Of a stretch of DNA of 64,000 nt, positions 44,545-55,689 are shown one piece after another. A model generated the notes under the pieces. It saw only the letters and a program-made list of their open reading frames with translations, was not told where the DNA came from and searched no databases. Made by a program: the position numbers and the translations under genes. The number at the start of each line of letters is the position of its first letter. Positions within the stretch are counted from its first letter, which is position 1. This DNA is from Moringa oleifera. Taxonomy: Eukaryota; Streptophyta; Magnoliopsida; Brassicales; Moringaceae. The DNA lies in contig JAJFZO010000786.1 of the NCBI GenBank assembly GCA_021397835.1, positions 370,652-434,651 on the forward strand, in the 5' to 3' direction.

Positions 44545-46020
44545 AACTATTACAGATTCTAACCTTTACAAATTTGATCTCTGTGAGGCATGTTGGCTAG
44601 CCATTCATCTGCTTTCTCGATTGCAAGAGAGCAAAGTTTTTGCACATCACCACCAATAAAAAGTTTGCTGACAATACCCCGCATCATCTTGGTAGATGTT
44701 CCATTCATTAGGCCAGCTTTTGTTTCCAGCCCAGCTTTTGTATCCTTTACAATTTGATGCAGCTCTCTGAAGTGAGAAATGCCATATAAGAGCCTGAAAC
44801 TTAAGTATATTCTATAACAAAGTACCTCAAAATGACGAGCATCTTTTGCTATCATTAGCTGCTTCTTCCAGTATCTACATAAATAATCAAATCATATCAT
44901 TTTTGTCAGACCAAGGTTGATAACCTATTGTAGATAGAATTCATACTTATTGTAGTCCAACTTTTAGGCTTTTAGTTGATATAGAACTAGAGAAAGCTGA
45001 CCTTATTTATGAACATAAGGTCCACAAGGCCAATTCATCTCACAAAAATTATATCCCAGTAAAGAAGGCACAAAATGACATGATAATGCAAATGTTTCAT
45101 TTTTCACTAGATGAAAAAATTATGTAATAAGTGAGACATCATTTGGTAATGGATTACAGAAAATTTTAGTTTAAACAATCTATTACATCAATGCAAAATA
45201 AGCATAATTTAGGGTACACAAACTGACTCTTAAATCATTTTTTAGCAGTACTAGTAAAAAGCCCCACTGTTAGTAAGTGATGATTCTAATAGAAGTGAAA
45301 TTATAAGTATCCTAGAAAGGCAAGAGCTAGACTGTTAACTAAGAACTAGATGTTATTACTTAGAGAGGAAAGCTGGTTCTTACCTAAGTATTCTTGAAAC
45401 TTTACCAAAAAAGCACAATAATAGCTACCATCCAGCTACATCAATTGCCCAATATCAAGCGCCCCTACCTTATTTCATTGAAGGCCACATTCAAAGTGAC
45501 AAGATAAGCCATAGTAGTCTTCCTCACCAAATTCAGATGCACACACCAACAAAAGACTAGAGTACTTATTATCATCAAATAAGTGACAAATACAGCAAGA
45601 GTGCCTTTTGCAAAATGCATCATCCATGTATAAAGCAGCTCTGCAAGTAAAATTTTTACACTTCCAAGAGTCTAAAGATCCAAAATCTGCAGAATGCTCA
45701 GACATAAGTAGGAGTCTCATGGGGTTATCACTTTTTTTGCTTTGCTTCCTAGTTGAAGGTTGACTGCTGGCACTAGGGGAAGCTTTTGTACTCTTGGTTT
45801 TTCATTATCTTATTACTCATCTTCAAAGGTTCTTTTCTTTTGCTTTTTGGTGAAGCTGATTTTTTCTTATCTTTGTGAAAGTAAACTCGAAGAAGTTCTT
45901 TCTTTGAACCAAATTTTTGAAACTCTTAAAGAAGTTTTGGACTTTTTGAAACATCATCTGAGTGCCTGTTTTTCTCAAGGGTGCTCTGTAGACTGGAAGA
46001 AAGGCTTTGAACACCAAAAC
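44545..46020 (-). pseudogene. VIN3-like (VIL/VEL) PHD-finger gene fragment captured by element E
   Basis: Two minus-strand exons are visible. The upstream one (about 45470-45790) reads SASSQPSTRKQSKKSDNP, then WKCKNFTCRAALYMDDAFCK, then CCICHLFDDNK and GLSCHFECGLQ, the Cys/His-rich PHD finger of plant VIN3-like proteins. A 590-base intron follows, with AAG|GTAGGG donor and TTATGTAG acceptor. The next exon (44559-44878) reads YWKKQLMIAKDARHFEVLCY, then MMRGIVSKLF, then DVQKLCSLAIEKADEWLA, the segment after the PHD finger. Family members help Polycomb complex PRC2 silence genes such as FLC. FNIII and the C-terminal VEL domain are missing, a stop follows GLQ, and the 5' part is frameshifted. Confidence 0.85.
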
Positions 46021-46324
46021 CTATAAGAAAAGAACCCAATTTGAGTAATTTTTGATGGAGATGAACATTGCAAATACCAAAATCAAAGCCGACCAATTTC
46101 CAATTTAAAACAAAAAATTTATATGTTTATGCAATCCTAAAGAAGCACAACTATGTGATGAACATCGAATAGCACAAAAAATAATATATATTCTCAATAC
46201 ATTTTTTTAACCAAAATTAACCATATTGAATCAAAATCATGGAACTTAAATTTTGTAAAAAAAAAATTTGAATCTATACCGAAATACTTACATATGTTTG
46301 AATGCCAAAGATAAACGAATGGAA

Positions 46325-46685
46325 AGGGAGGGTGCGGCTGCTCCTTCTGATGGTTGAGACAAATGAGAGAGAAAAAAGCAAGAAGAGAGCAAATAAAAAA
46401 AGGCCAACAAAAGGTAGTGCGGCTGCCAGTAATTGGCCTAGCAACTTCTTAATGAAGGGCAAAAATGAGAAGGCCGAAGTAGCGAGCAGCTGGTCTAGCT
46501 ACTTCTAGATAAAGACCAAAGAGGAGAGGGCTAGAGAGAAGTAGTACAGCTGCCAGCACTGGTTTTGCTACCTTTGGATAGAGAGCAACAAAGAGAAGGG
46601 ATAAAGATAGGTAGTATGGTTGCCAGTAGCTGGTCTAGCTGCTTTTGGATAGAGAGAAAAGTAGATAAGGTTGAAATAGAGAGTA
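46325..46685. repeat. Array of about 65-bp units in element E
   Basis: Words like GGTAGTGCGGCTGCCAGTA, GTAGCGAGCAGCTGGTC, GTAGTACAGCTGCCAGCAC and GTAGTATGGTTGCCAGTAG recur near 46413, 46479, 46540 and 46609. Each is followed by TAGCTACTTCTNGATA-type text and a purine-rich stretch. A fifth, weaker copy starts near 46330. The open frames on both strands (46274-46508) are products of this low-complexity repeat. Confidence 0.7.
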
Positions 46686-46739
46686 AAAAATTATGTGCGT
46701 GGCTATTGTGGGCTATGAAGATGAATTAATTAAGGATCC

Positions 46740-47072
46740 CTAGCTTAAACCAAGGCTGGACAGCCTTTAACACCTGTTCTACCAAAATTGGCATTAAAGG
46801 CCACAGCCTTTCAAGGCCAGAACCGGTGTGAAAAGCAAAGGATAGCCTTCAAAGCTAGCTCTATAGATCCTTTCATACTAATTGTGACAGAATTAGCATG
46901 AAAGGATATTGAAGGCCAGTATTAGCAGAACTGGCGTATCCTCTGATATATCCTCACAACCTTTAAGGGGCCCCCAGTTGATCTTTATGAAGGCCTTTAA
47001 CACCAGTTTTTCCTAGTGTTTCAAGGCCTTTAATGCCAGTTCTTGAAAAACTGGCATTAAAAACTCTAGGAA
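46740..47072. repeat. GGCCTTTAA-type inner repeats of element E
   Basis: Copies of AGGCCTTTAACACCAGTT and of its inverse AACTGGCATTAAAGGCC-like text alternate across 330 bases. These are inverted short repeats just inside the right terminal block. Confidence 0.6.
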
Positions 47073-47074
47073 TG

Positions 47075-47489
47075 GGCTCTTAACTCTAATTCTTCTTTAA
47101 CTAGCATGAAAGGCTAATCTTTAACATTAGTTTATTGTTAACTACGTTAAAGACCCCATTTTTAATGACAGTTTTTCCAAAACTGTCAGTAAAAGTACTA
47201 ATGAAACTTTTAATGACATTTCTTTAACTAACTGTTATGAAATTATTGTCACTTTTTTTTTTTTTTGTAGTAGGCTCTAGTAAGGCCTTTAACGCCAGTT
47301 CTTCATTCTTATTTAACTAGTGTGAAAGGCTGTTCTTTAACATCAGTTTATTATTAACTGATGTTAAAGATTTCTTTTTTAATGACAGTTTTGAAAGAAC
47401 TATCATTAAAAGTGTTAATGAACCTTTTAATGACAGTTTTTTGAATAATTGTCATTAAATTATTATCACTTATTACAATTTTTGTAGTA
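47075..47489. repeat. Right terminal block of element E, tandemly duplicated
   Basis: Unit 1 (47075-47272) and unit 2 (47273-47489) each run from GGGCTCT / AGGCTCT through TTTAACTAG..TGAAAGGCT, TTTAATGACAGTTTT and a T run to a terminal TTTGTAGTA. The element therefore has two right ends in a row. Confidence 0.75.
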
Positions 47490-48300
47490 ATGTCCCTTGT
47501 AAGCTCTCCACATAAAAGCTTTTACCTTTGGTAGGACTTTCAATTTCCAAAGGATAGTCCACTCACCTTGAGGTATAGAATTAAAGTTAGAAAGCTGCAT
47601 TGCCACCTTATGACCAGACTTCACCTAGTATTCACCATCCCTGCTACAGTGCCAAATTAGCGTATCAACCTCAAGCAGTAAAAGCCAAAGGAATACTTGG
47701 TTATTTCATAAACATTCCTTTTAACAAACAACTCATTTAGTAACTCTAGATCCCACTCTTTAGAGTTTGGTATTAAAAGGTTTTTAATCTTGAGATCACT
47801 CAACTCCTCGGTCAAAATTGTTTTAATATAAAAGTTTGTAAGGTCACATAACCAAGTTTCTTGCCCCATAGTAATGTTAGCATCAACTCCTATTCTCCAT
47901 TGTAAACCTATCTTTATTACAACCTGAGAGCTCTAGATGCTCTTCCAAGTATAGTTTGGATTATGCCTTAGCTTAGCCTTTAAAGATAGTAAAGCATTAG
48001 GGTCAGAGATAAGTTTCCAACCTTGTATCCCCAACATGGCAAGGTTAAATTCATACAGGTCACGGAAGCCCATCCCACCAAACTTTTTTTGTTAACAAAG
48101 CTTCTCGTAACATAACCATGTACACTACGTGAACCAGCACCAGCAGCTTTCGAACCCCACCAAAAGGAGTTCAACATACATTATAATTCATCTGCTATGA
48201 AACTCAGCAGAAGGAAAACATTCATGCAATAAAAAGGTAGTGATTATGCCACTACCTTGATGAGAATCTTTTTACCTGCTTTAGGTAAAAATATGCCCCT
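47490..48300 (-). pseudogene. LINE C-terminal part with zf-RVT domain (upstream of the E insertion)
   Basis: The minus strand gives MLNSFWWGS (48177 downwards), VGWASVTCMNLTLPCWGYKV, then MGQETWLCDLTNFY and WDLELLNELF. The zf-RVT start is GEWTILWKLKVLPKVKAFMW (near 47560), followed by RAYKGHY. The rest of the domain and its Cys residues lie left of element E at 43880-44192 (MCFKPC onward). Together these are the usual region between reverse transcriptase and RNase H in plant L1-type ORF2. At least three frame breaks are present. Confidence 0.8.
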
Positions 48301-49240
48301 TTGGCGATTGATATGCTTCCACAATCACTCCTTAAGAAAGCCAAAAATTTCCCTTTTCTTCTTGTCAATGAGAGAAGGAAGACCCAAATAACTTCCTATA
48401 TTTAACAGATTTGTAACTTTGAGTACATTAGTGAGTGAAAATTGGACATCATAAGCCACATTACCAATGAACATGATCCTAAACTTTTGAAATTTTATGG
48501 CTTGACCTAAAGCTTTTTTCATACATGTTAAGAATACCTTTCATCTGCTTATATTCAAGAATAGTTGCTTGAGAATAAAAGAAATTATCATTTGCAAAAA
48601 ATATATGAAAAAATACAGGAGCTCCCTTACAAATTTTGCCATCAACTAACGTTCCTCTGCCTACAACTTTATTGATCAGTGAAAAGAGACCCTGTGCACA
48701 TATTATGAACAGGTACAGTGAGAGAAGGTACCCTTGTCTTAATCCTTTACTTGGCACAATGGGCCCAACAACACAATCATTCACAAATACAGAGTACCTC
48801 ATTGTCATTATGCATAGCATAATAAGGTCCACTCATTTTTGCTCAAACCCATTCTTAATCATGTTAGCCTCTAAGAAACACAATCAACTCGATCATATAC
48901 TTTGCAAATATCTACTGCCAAAACAAACATCACTGGATTTCCCTCTGGTCCTTCTTTTCATAGAGTGAAGGAGTTCAAAGGTAGCAAGCACGTTACCAAT
49001 GATTGACTGGCCAGGAACAAAAGCAAATTGGGACTCTAAGATCAAGTTAAGAAGTATAAGCTTTAGGCGATTAGCTAAAACTTTAGCCACTATCTTGTTG
49101 AGAACATTGCATAGTGAGATTAGTCTTAAATCATTTATTTTTATGGGATTATCACACTTGAAAATAAGAGCAATGTTGGTATCATTGTGTGATGCAGGAA
49201 AAGCACTTTCACTGATCCACTTCATGGACCCATTGAACAC
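48301..49240 (-). pseudogene. LINE reverse transcriptase domain
   Basis: Two adjoining minus-strand frames give the RT core. The first (49240-48893) reads NDTNIALIFKCDNPIKINDL, then LISLCNVLNKIVAKVLANRL and SQFAFVPGQSIIGNVL. The second (48832-48479) reads LRQGYLLSLYLFIICAQGL, then VFFHIFFANDNFFYSQA. The catalytic FADD motif has become FAND, and RQGDPLSP has become RQGYLLSL, so even an intact frame would be inactive. The enzyme would copy LINE RNA at the nicked target site. Confidence 0.9.
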
Positions 49241-49599
49241 ATCATTCCCTATAACGCTCTAAAACCTTTGGTAAAAGGTAGGATTAAACCCATTTAATCT
49301 CGGTTATTTATCCGGATACATATGAAGTATGGAAATTCTAAATTCTTCCATTATAAAAGATGTCAAGAGCATAGTATTACCAGTATTAGAAAGTTGTAGG
49401 TCAATAGTAGATACTATGAAATCATAAAAGCATCAAATGGAGTAAAGAGTGCATTAAAGTTTTATTTTACTAATTGACATAAATCGATGATATCTCAAAA
49501 GTATTCCCCTGATTATCATACTGCTTTTTAATCTTGTTCACCTCACTCCTCGTAAAAGCACTCGCATGGAAAGATTTTGTATTCAAGTCACCATCTTAG

Positions 49600-50520
49600 C
49601 TCATTGCTTCTAAAATATTTCCTTCTTTTTTAGCAGTTGAGGAAGATCTTCTTTTAATTGATTGAAGCTCATTACTGATCCTAGATCATCTTTCTGATGT
49701 AAAGCAGTTAGTACCTTGCTATATTTCTTAATATCCATTTTGAATTTTCTCACATTACGTCTTGCCCACTTATCAAGCTTTGCAGACATATGCTCTAAAC
49801 AATGCACCAAATTATGGGAAGCAGAACTCTCCAAATTTACTCTCACGATATGTCCTAACTCTGATTCCCTCAACCAATTATTCTCAAATCAGAAGCTTTT
49901 TCTATGTATGTTTACCCTTTGTGGTTTTGTTTTTAACAAAATTGAAGAGTGATCAGAAGTAAAGGCGAATGAATTCTTTAACCGAGCATGGGGAAACATC
50001 AAGCGCTAGGAGGTAGTAACAAGAGCATGATCTATACATTCTTCGACAGCATTCGAAGTACCTTGCACCTCTCCTATACAACACCATGGAAGGGTGGACA
50101 ATGAGTGTAGTCTCCTTAGGAGATTCCATGAATATCTACGTCTACTTCTTTTTAGGAAACCATAAAAACTTGTCACCCTCTATCATTCATAACCTTCTTT
50201 AGAGACCTTAGCTTTGATGTGATTCTTTGAGTAACTTTGGATAGAGCAAGCATTTTTATATCGCTAAAAGATTGCTATACCCCCACTTCTAACTTCTTGA
50301 TCAATGAAAAATGCTCCATCAAACCCAAGCTTCACCTCGATATCCTTAATCCTACTAGAGTTCACTAGCATTTCAAATAAGAATATTAAGGTAACCTTGT
50401 GAATTCTAATTAACTTTCATAAGATGGGAACTGCACAAGGTTTGTTGAGCCCTCAATAGTTCTAAACTAACAAGATCATGGTTATTGACAGTCCTCAAAA
50501 GTAAGGCCAAGTAAGGCCTA
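49600..50520 (-). pseudogene. LINE AP-endonuclease domain and linker
   Basis: The minus strand reads KDIEVKLGFDGAFFIDQEVR then SGGIAI (about 50330), RRRYSWNLLRRLHSLSTLP then WCCIGE (about 50120), and ARLKNSFAFTSDHSSIL (about 49950). These match the FDG, RSGGLALLW, GDFNE and SDHxPI landmarks of plant LINE endonucleases. GDFNE has decayed to GE. The linker at 49873-49610 is the usual helical region before reverse transcriptase. The endonuclease would nick the target DNA. Confidence 0.8.
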
Positions 50521-50849
50521 CTGATAAAGAAAAAGCTTGTTATCTATCAACGACACCCACGTATTTACCACTACCTTCATTAGTTGTCTAATTATCTAAG
50601 TCCATGTCTATTTGTTAGGCCTTTTCTAGAAAAAGCCCACGCCTATGTTTTATGTCATCAATCAAATGTAATCCATAATCCTCCTCTTCATTGCTCGGAC
50701 TACATTCCTGTAGCTCAGCTCCCATCATATTAATGAAGCCCAGATTTATAGGATTTGTCAATTTATGTTAAAGATTCATGATCCCATGTAGATTCCTTCT
50801 GCTTACATCATTTTGAAATCTTTCCAAATTTACACCAAAGTTGAGTCTT

Positions 50850-51720
50850 TCCAAATTGATCCTGAAGCCCTATCACCTTTAACTTTGATTCCATTGCCTC
50901 CATCCTCCCTGCGCCACCTTTCTCCACCAAGATTAGAGGTTCTCCGATTAAGAGCTTTAACTAATCCATAAACCCAATTCTTTGCCAGTGTCACCGTGAA
51001 GATGTGAGAAATTTTTTTCCCAAAATCACTCCTAGTGACCTAGTAACTTACTGATGAAGTAAAAAGTTCCTAAGTTCTCGTATTTAAAGTTGATAATGGA
51101 CCAATCACCTCCTATTTTCTTATTCTTTCATGTTTCTTCGATGGTAATTTAACATCCATTGTGACTCAGATTTGCATATATGATATTTATATGACCGAGT
51201 TGTTGTTCACATCATATTTAACAAAGGTTTCAATGAAGTTTCTATCTGCTTTCTCACATTCTCAAACATGTAACTAATGGGGATATCATATACCTGCACC
51301 AAAAAATCAACATAAAATAATAGGCTCATTGAAGGAACCTTTCCTAGACTTAACTAACGTAAGATTGGCAGGTGGTTATTGAATGAGCAAATGCCACCTT
51401 CCATGACTCTTATCATATCCACAATGTGAAAGAACTGAAACAAGTATAACTAAGAACCTTTATCTTTTATGTAGATTCCTTTGGCTGACTTCCACAAACT
51501 TGCCATGGGGTTCGTCATTACATTGAAGTTGATGCTTCGGTCAATAAGGAATCTCCTAACCGAACACTGTCCATATTGTTTAATCCTTTATTGATCATCC
51601 ACCATACCCAAGACATATCCTCATTCTCATCATCTACTAGCTAGGGATAGATCATCTAGAGAGACATCCACGATGCTCCTTATAAGTCAAGCAGTAATGC
51701 AATATAAGTTAGATCATGCA
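50850..51720 (-). pseudogene. LINE ORF1 with DUF4283-like domain
   Basis: The minus strand reads LGMVDDQ, then RIKQYGQCSVRRFLIDRSIN, then FNVMTNPMASLW, IYIKDKGSLLYLFQFFHIVD and MEGGICSFNNHL (51620-51360). That order is typical of the DUF4283 domain in ORF1 of plant LINEs (…GKFLTDR.INF..M...MA.LWRP..G…LFLFQF…D..RV..GGPW.FN…). The zinc knuckle that normally follows cannot be read with confidence. ORF1 protein binds the element's RNA. Several stops are present. Confidence 0.75.
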
Positions 51721-51885
51721 AATAAGCTCAAAGAACTCATAAAAACTAGTAAAAATTCATGGCTCTCGAGAAGGAAAAATAAACGAAGCTCTCAACAAGC
51801 AGAGAAATACTAGTTTTTAGCGGTGTTGGAGTTTATATTATGTAATTAGAATCTTAGGAGATCTTTTACAAGACACCACTATCCT

Positions 51886-51895
51886 TATGTGCATT
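51886..51895. repeat. LINE target-site duplication, right copy
   Basis: TATGTGCATT, identical to 43327-43336, marks the 5' end of the LINE at about 51885. Confidence 0.8.
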
Positions 51896-52387
51896 ATTAG
51901 GAGAAAATTGCAGCATCAACCCCCATTACTAAAGAAATTACCAGGTAATTTATTAATTTCTTGTTTACATCTATCTTTAGACTTTTTTTAGATTATGTTA
52001 TATTCAAATGTCAGCTATTAACATTACTTAATAACCTAATTAGTTACTAAATGTCGCAAATATCACATATCAAAAATCTAATGCTTGATAGTGTTAGTCA
52101 AAGCCATTAATGACAACGGTGATGAATATTTGGATTAACACTATTATGTGTTACCAGTAATATATATACTCACTAGTATTATGACCATAATCATTTAGTT
52201 GAGCTAATATATTTTCAGTCTAGTAACCATCTTTTAATATGATTTAATTCTTTCAGATGCAATCCAATAATAATATTAACATCTTACGGCTCTCTTACAA
52301 CATGATTTTTATTCGTTAATCGTGAATTATATATTATAAGTTCAAATTTGGCTATATTTAGTCAGCTGGTATCATGTGATTATTTAT
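51896..52387. other. AT-rich DNA between LINE and CACTA A
   Basis: About 490 bases without a gene. This is the continuation of the sequence into which the LINE inserted and it ends at the TAT target site of element A. Confidence 0.5.
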
Positions 52388-52389
52388 CA

Positions 52390-52580
52390 CTGCAAGCAAA
52401 ACTGTTTTTAATGACAGTATTTTATGACGGTCTTTTATGAACATCATTAAAAAATCGAATACATAACGGTCTTGAAATACCATCATAAAAAACATAACGT
52501 ACATGACGGTCCTAAGAGAGCATCATGAAAAATGTAGCATACATGATGGTTTTGAGAGACCATCATGAAAAATTTGTAAT
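52390..52580. repeat. 5' subterminal repeats of CACTA A
   Basis: Copies of TTATGACGGTCTTTTATGA, ATAACGGTCTTGAAATACC and ACATGACGGTCCTAAGAGA with inverted counterparts (CATCATGAAAAATG). The same motif is found at the other ends of A, B and C. Confidence 0.8.
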
Positions 52581-52599
52581 TAGAAAAAAAAAAGTTTGA

Positions 52600-52925
52600 T
52601 ATGGAGACTCGAACCAAGCCTCTCTTGGAGAGATTGATAAATGTCATTGCCAGCTTACCAAAAGGAAACATGTGATATGTTTTTTTATAATTTTATATTT
52701 AATTTAAATACTTGATTGAAAATGCAAACAAACAGACTCAAATCTAAGTCCTACTAAACCTTATTTCACACTTACAACCATTTGATCTACAATTGATTTT
52801 GGTGTGTTATGTTGTTTATTTAATAAAATATATGTTTGAATTATTTTGAGAAAAAAAGCTTGGGGGCTGACTTGAACCCAGACTCACTTAGTCAACCTCA
52901 TGAGACTTTACCACTCGATCAATGG
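52600..52925 (-). repeat. Two tRNA-like segments in the A 5' end
   Basis: On the minus strand, TTTTGGTAAGCTGGCAATG is followed by GGTTCGAGTCTCC (plus-strand 52603-52615). GATCGAGTGGTAAAGTC is followed by GGGTTCAAGTCA (plus-strand 52868-52880). These look like A-box and B-box pairs with tRNA-like spacing. They lie in the same place and order as the pair at 38344-38520 in C. Confidence 0.4.
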
Positions 52926-53167
52926 AAATCTTCTACAATAATTTTAATAGTAATAGACTTTAAACAGTATACATGATGTACTATAATATTTAAAGATCTT
53001 CACCCACGCACTGGTAGTGTTCTTCCTCACTCTCCCCTGAAAACACTAGTATTTGAAACAAATATTTCTCTCTTTCAACATCATATAATTGATGCAAAGC
53101 TTCGCTCTTTTAAGAAATTTTGTGAAATAGGCTTCGTGCACTATCGGATGATACCATTAAAGTAAGA

Positions 53168-53676
53168 AAAATGGTATGTAAAACTAATCAAACTTTCATC
53201 TGGCATTGTAAGGGAGAAAGAGAGATTTTTTTGTCAAGTCTTGCAATTTCTTAGTTTTGTTCTAAAATTTTTTTCTCTTGGAATTGTGCATTGTCAAATG
53301 ATACCCATGTTTGTTGCCCTTATGACACTAGAAATTGTAAGTAAATCACAGGAGAAAATTTTTACTGGAGCATGTTCTCTGTGAATTTGGAAATTAATGT
53401 AAATATTTATATTCTTGGAAAAATGGTATGTAAAACTAATCAAACCTTCATCTGGCATTGTAAGAGAGAAAGAGAGATTTTTTTGTCAAGTCTTTCAATT
53501 TCTTACTTAGTTTTGTTCTAAAATTTTCTTCTCCTGGCATTATGCATTATCGGATGATATCCATGTTTGTTACCCTTGTGATACTAGAAAGTGTAAGCAA
53601 ATCGAGGGAGAAATTTTTTACTAGAGCATGATCTCTGTGAATTTGGAAATTAATTTTACTATTTATATTCTTGGAA
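53168..53676. repeat. Tandem duplication, 252-bp unit, in CACTA A
   Basis: Two adjacent copies start GAAAAATGGTATGTAAAAC at 53166 and 53418 and both end in ATTTATATTCTTGGAA. They are highly similar over their length (shared CTTCATCTGGCATTGTAAG and GAGAGATTTTTTTGTCAAG). Confidence 0.9.
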
Positions 53677-54329
53677 TGCAATCACCACCCATCTTAATAT
53701 ATATCAAGTAAATTGCACATTTTTTTTTTTTGACAGAGTCATTGTTTCAAGCTGTAACTTATGAGGATGCATCCTATTGAAATAATTTTGCTTTATTTTT
53801 GTCTAAATCAAAGATCTTGGCCTGCTCTATGAATGGTTGTTAATGTTTGCTATCCATAGTTTAACAAAATCTAGTTACTGGTTTATAGTAAACGATGTGC
53901 CTTTTACATCTCTATAATTTAGCTTGGTAACCTACAACTATTAATTATTTAATTGAAAATAATTGAACTACTAGAGCAGGCGTAGTTTGATTTTGCAGTA
54001 ACCATTGGACTGACATTTAATACATGAACTAAATCCTTGACTCTCTATATAGTGTAATCTATGTTGCTTACCATAAAAGACTGCCAATATTTCCTTGAAG
54101 AATTCTGTAACTTCAACTCAATTTCTATTATGACTGTGTCTTTATCGATTTTTCAAATAGTTTGCATGTCTTAAGAATTGTTTTAGCATTTTGAATTCCA
54201 GTTTTGTTTCCACTGTGATGCTTGAAACTCTAAGTAAATCATGGTAGAAAATATTAGTTTTATAAATATTTTCAATATCAGTTTATTTCAATATCTATGT
54301 TTATATAATTTAACTTTCAATTTGTTTAC

Positions 54330-54885
54330 TTTCAGATATCTACATGCTAATTTGAAGGATACAAAAAAGTTGAAACAGGGTTTTCAAATATGAGTACAAG
54401 TTTTACTTTATGTCTTTTGTTTATTGGTTTCATTATTAATTCTAAATACTAATTTTCAAATGTTTATTATACAAGAGTTTTCAAATATTTCGTGTGAGAT
54501 CAAATATTACATAGCAACGAATTCAAGTGAGTTCATTTTGTTTTTTCATTATTAATAATATTAAAACTAATATGTGTTAATGATACTACATGTATAGGTA
54601 CCAATTCAAAAAGGTAGTATAGAATGTGGCTACTTTGTACTTCGATTTAAGAAGGAAATAATTGAAAATCTAAAAATTCTTTGTGAGAAGGTCATATTAT
54701 TTATTTTATTTACATATTAAATATTTCATATTTATAAATAATATCAAATTGATTATGTTATCTTCTTTTGTGTTTTAATCTTAAAGTTCAGTGGAAAGGA
54801 TACATATAGTAATGAAGAAATAAATGAAGTACGTGGTGAATGGGCTATGCATGTACAACAGTTACTGTCATAGCCAGGTACGTAA
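54330..54885 (+). pseudogene. Ulp1-like (C48) protease 3' exons of CACTA A
   Basis: Three exon remnants are present. The first (54336-54380) reads RYLHANLKDTKKLKQ and then breaks off relative to the longer copy in B. The second (54598-54688), after a TATAG acceptor, reads VPIQKGSIECGYFVLRFKKE and keeps the Cys of the ECGYFVLR block, the place of the catalytic Cys in this family. The third (54786-54880), after a TTAAAG acceptor, reads SGKDTYSNEEINEVRGEWAM. The His and Asp parts of the active site are deleted. The open frame at 54824-55114 is not the gene frame. Confidence 0.7.
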
Positions 54886-55689
54886 TCCTTGTTGGCTCAT
54901 TAATGGTTGTGTTTTAATTGTGTGTTGTTTGGCTTGGTTAAATTCAAGTATGATGGACAAATTCTATTCATTAAACATTTTGCTCATTCTATTCGTTAAG
55001 CCATCTACTAATTCTGTTGAGTTTTTTGTCAATTCTATTAAGAATTCTATAAATGTCATCTTTAAGAAGTTGGTAAAGCAAAAAATAAGTAAAAATATTC
55101 AAGCATGCATATGAAATAAATATATTCATAATCAGTTAATTTTCACTCTTACTGTTGCATTATAAGAAGTTACACTTTTAATATTCTAGATATAGGGAAC
55201 TAAAATAGAAAATTATATATTATGATTAATGTATACCTTATTAATTGCAAGAAGTTATATTTTTGACATCTAGATGCATTTTCAACTTTTTATTACGTTT
55301 GATTTTCAAGCTTTATTACAATTGCATATTTATTTTGATATGTAAATTAATTATATGTTAAATAGAGCTGATATAATAATGTATATTTTCTATAGCTATT
55401 GTAGGAGTGAACATCTAATTCACTGGGTATTTTTTTAATGTAATGGTAGAATAGAGCAGTGAAGGTGACAATTGTACAATTTAATTTGTCGATATTTTGT
55501 TTATTTTTTATATTTAATATTATTATATTTGTAAAATGATAATAGTTGTAGTTATAAATATATGTGATTTTTTTGTTTGACATTTTTGTACTGTTTGACT
55601 ACAATTGCAAAAAAAAAAAAAAAGATAAATATTAATTAATTAACAAAAATTATAAAAAAAATTTTGTGATTAATTAATAAAAAATATAT

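Larger units (their letters stand above)
44193..47489. mobile_element. CACTA-like element 'E' carrying a VIN3-like gene fragment
   Basis: The ends are CACTGGTACAAATAAAAG on the left and, reverse complemented, TACTACAAAAATTG on the right. Both are followed inward by repeats of TTTAATGACAGTT / AACTGTCATTAAA in alternating orientation (44215-44410 and 47150-47470), the layout of CACTA ends. The insertion sits inside the LINE zf-RVT region: the protein text WRAYKGH to the right of E resumes as MCFKPCKFTKK to the left. There is no transposase. The cargo is a VIN3-like exon pair, a 65-bp repeat array and GGCCTTTAA-type repeats. No clean 3-bp duplication is seen and the terminal bases are partly mutated, so the class is inferred from structure. 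Confidence 0.65.
43337..51885 (-). mobile_element. L1-type LINE, nearly full length, interrupted by element E
   Basis: A run of 14 T at 43338-43351 is the poly-A tail on the minus strand, and a 10-bp target duplication flanks both ends. From 5' (right) to 3' (left) the minus strand encodes an ORF1 with a DUF4283-like domain, then an ORF2 with endonuclease, reverse transcriptase, zf-RVT and RNase H domains in the usual order. Removing the 3.3-kb insertion at 44193-47489 leaves about 5.25 kb, a normal full length for a plant LINE. Stops and shifts in every domain show it is inactive. Confidence 0.9.

Noticed and set aside
48636..49262. Plus-strand open frames of 110 and 87 codons
   Set aside because: They are antisense to the LINE reverse transcriptase, which gives a clear family match on the minus strand.
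55347..55583. Frames of 78 codons here and 62 codons at 60498-60686 as a conserved small gene
   Set aside because: They are conserved only because A and B share the same transposon 3' flank. The text is AT-rich (Tyr/Asn/Ile) and broken in C.
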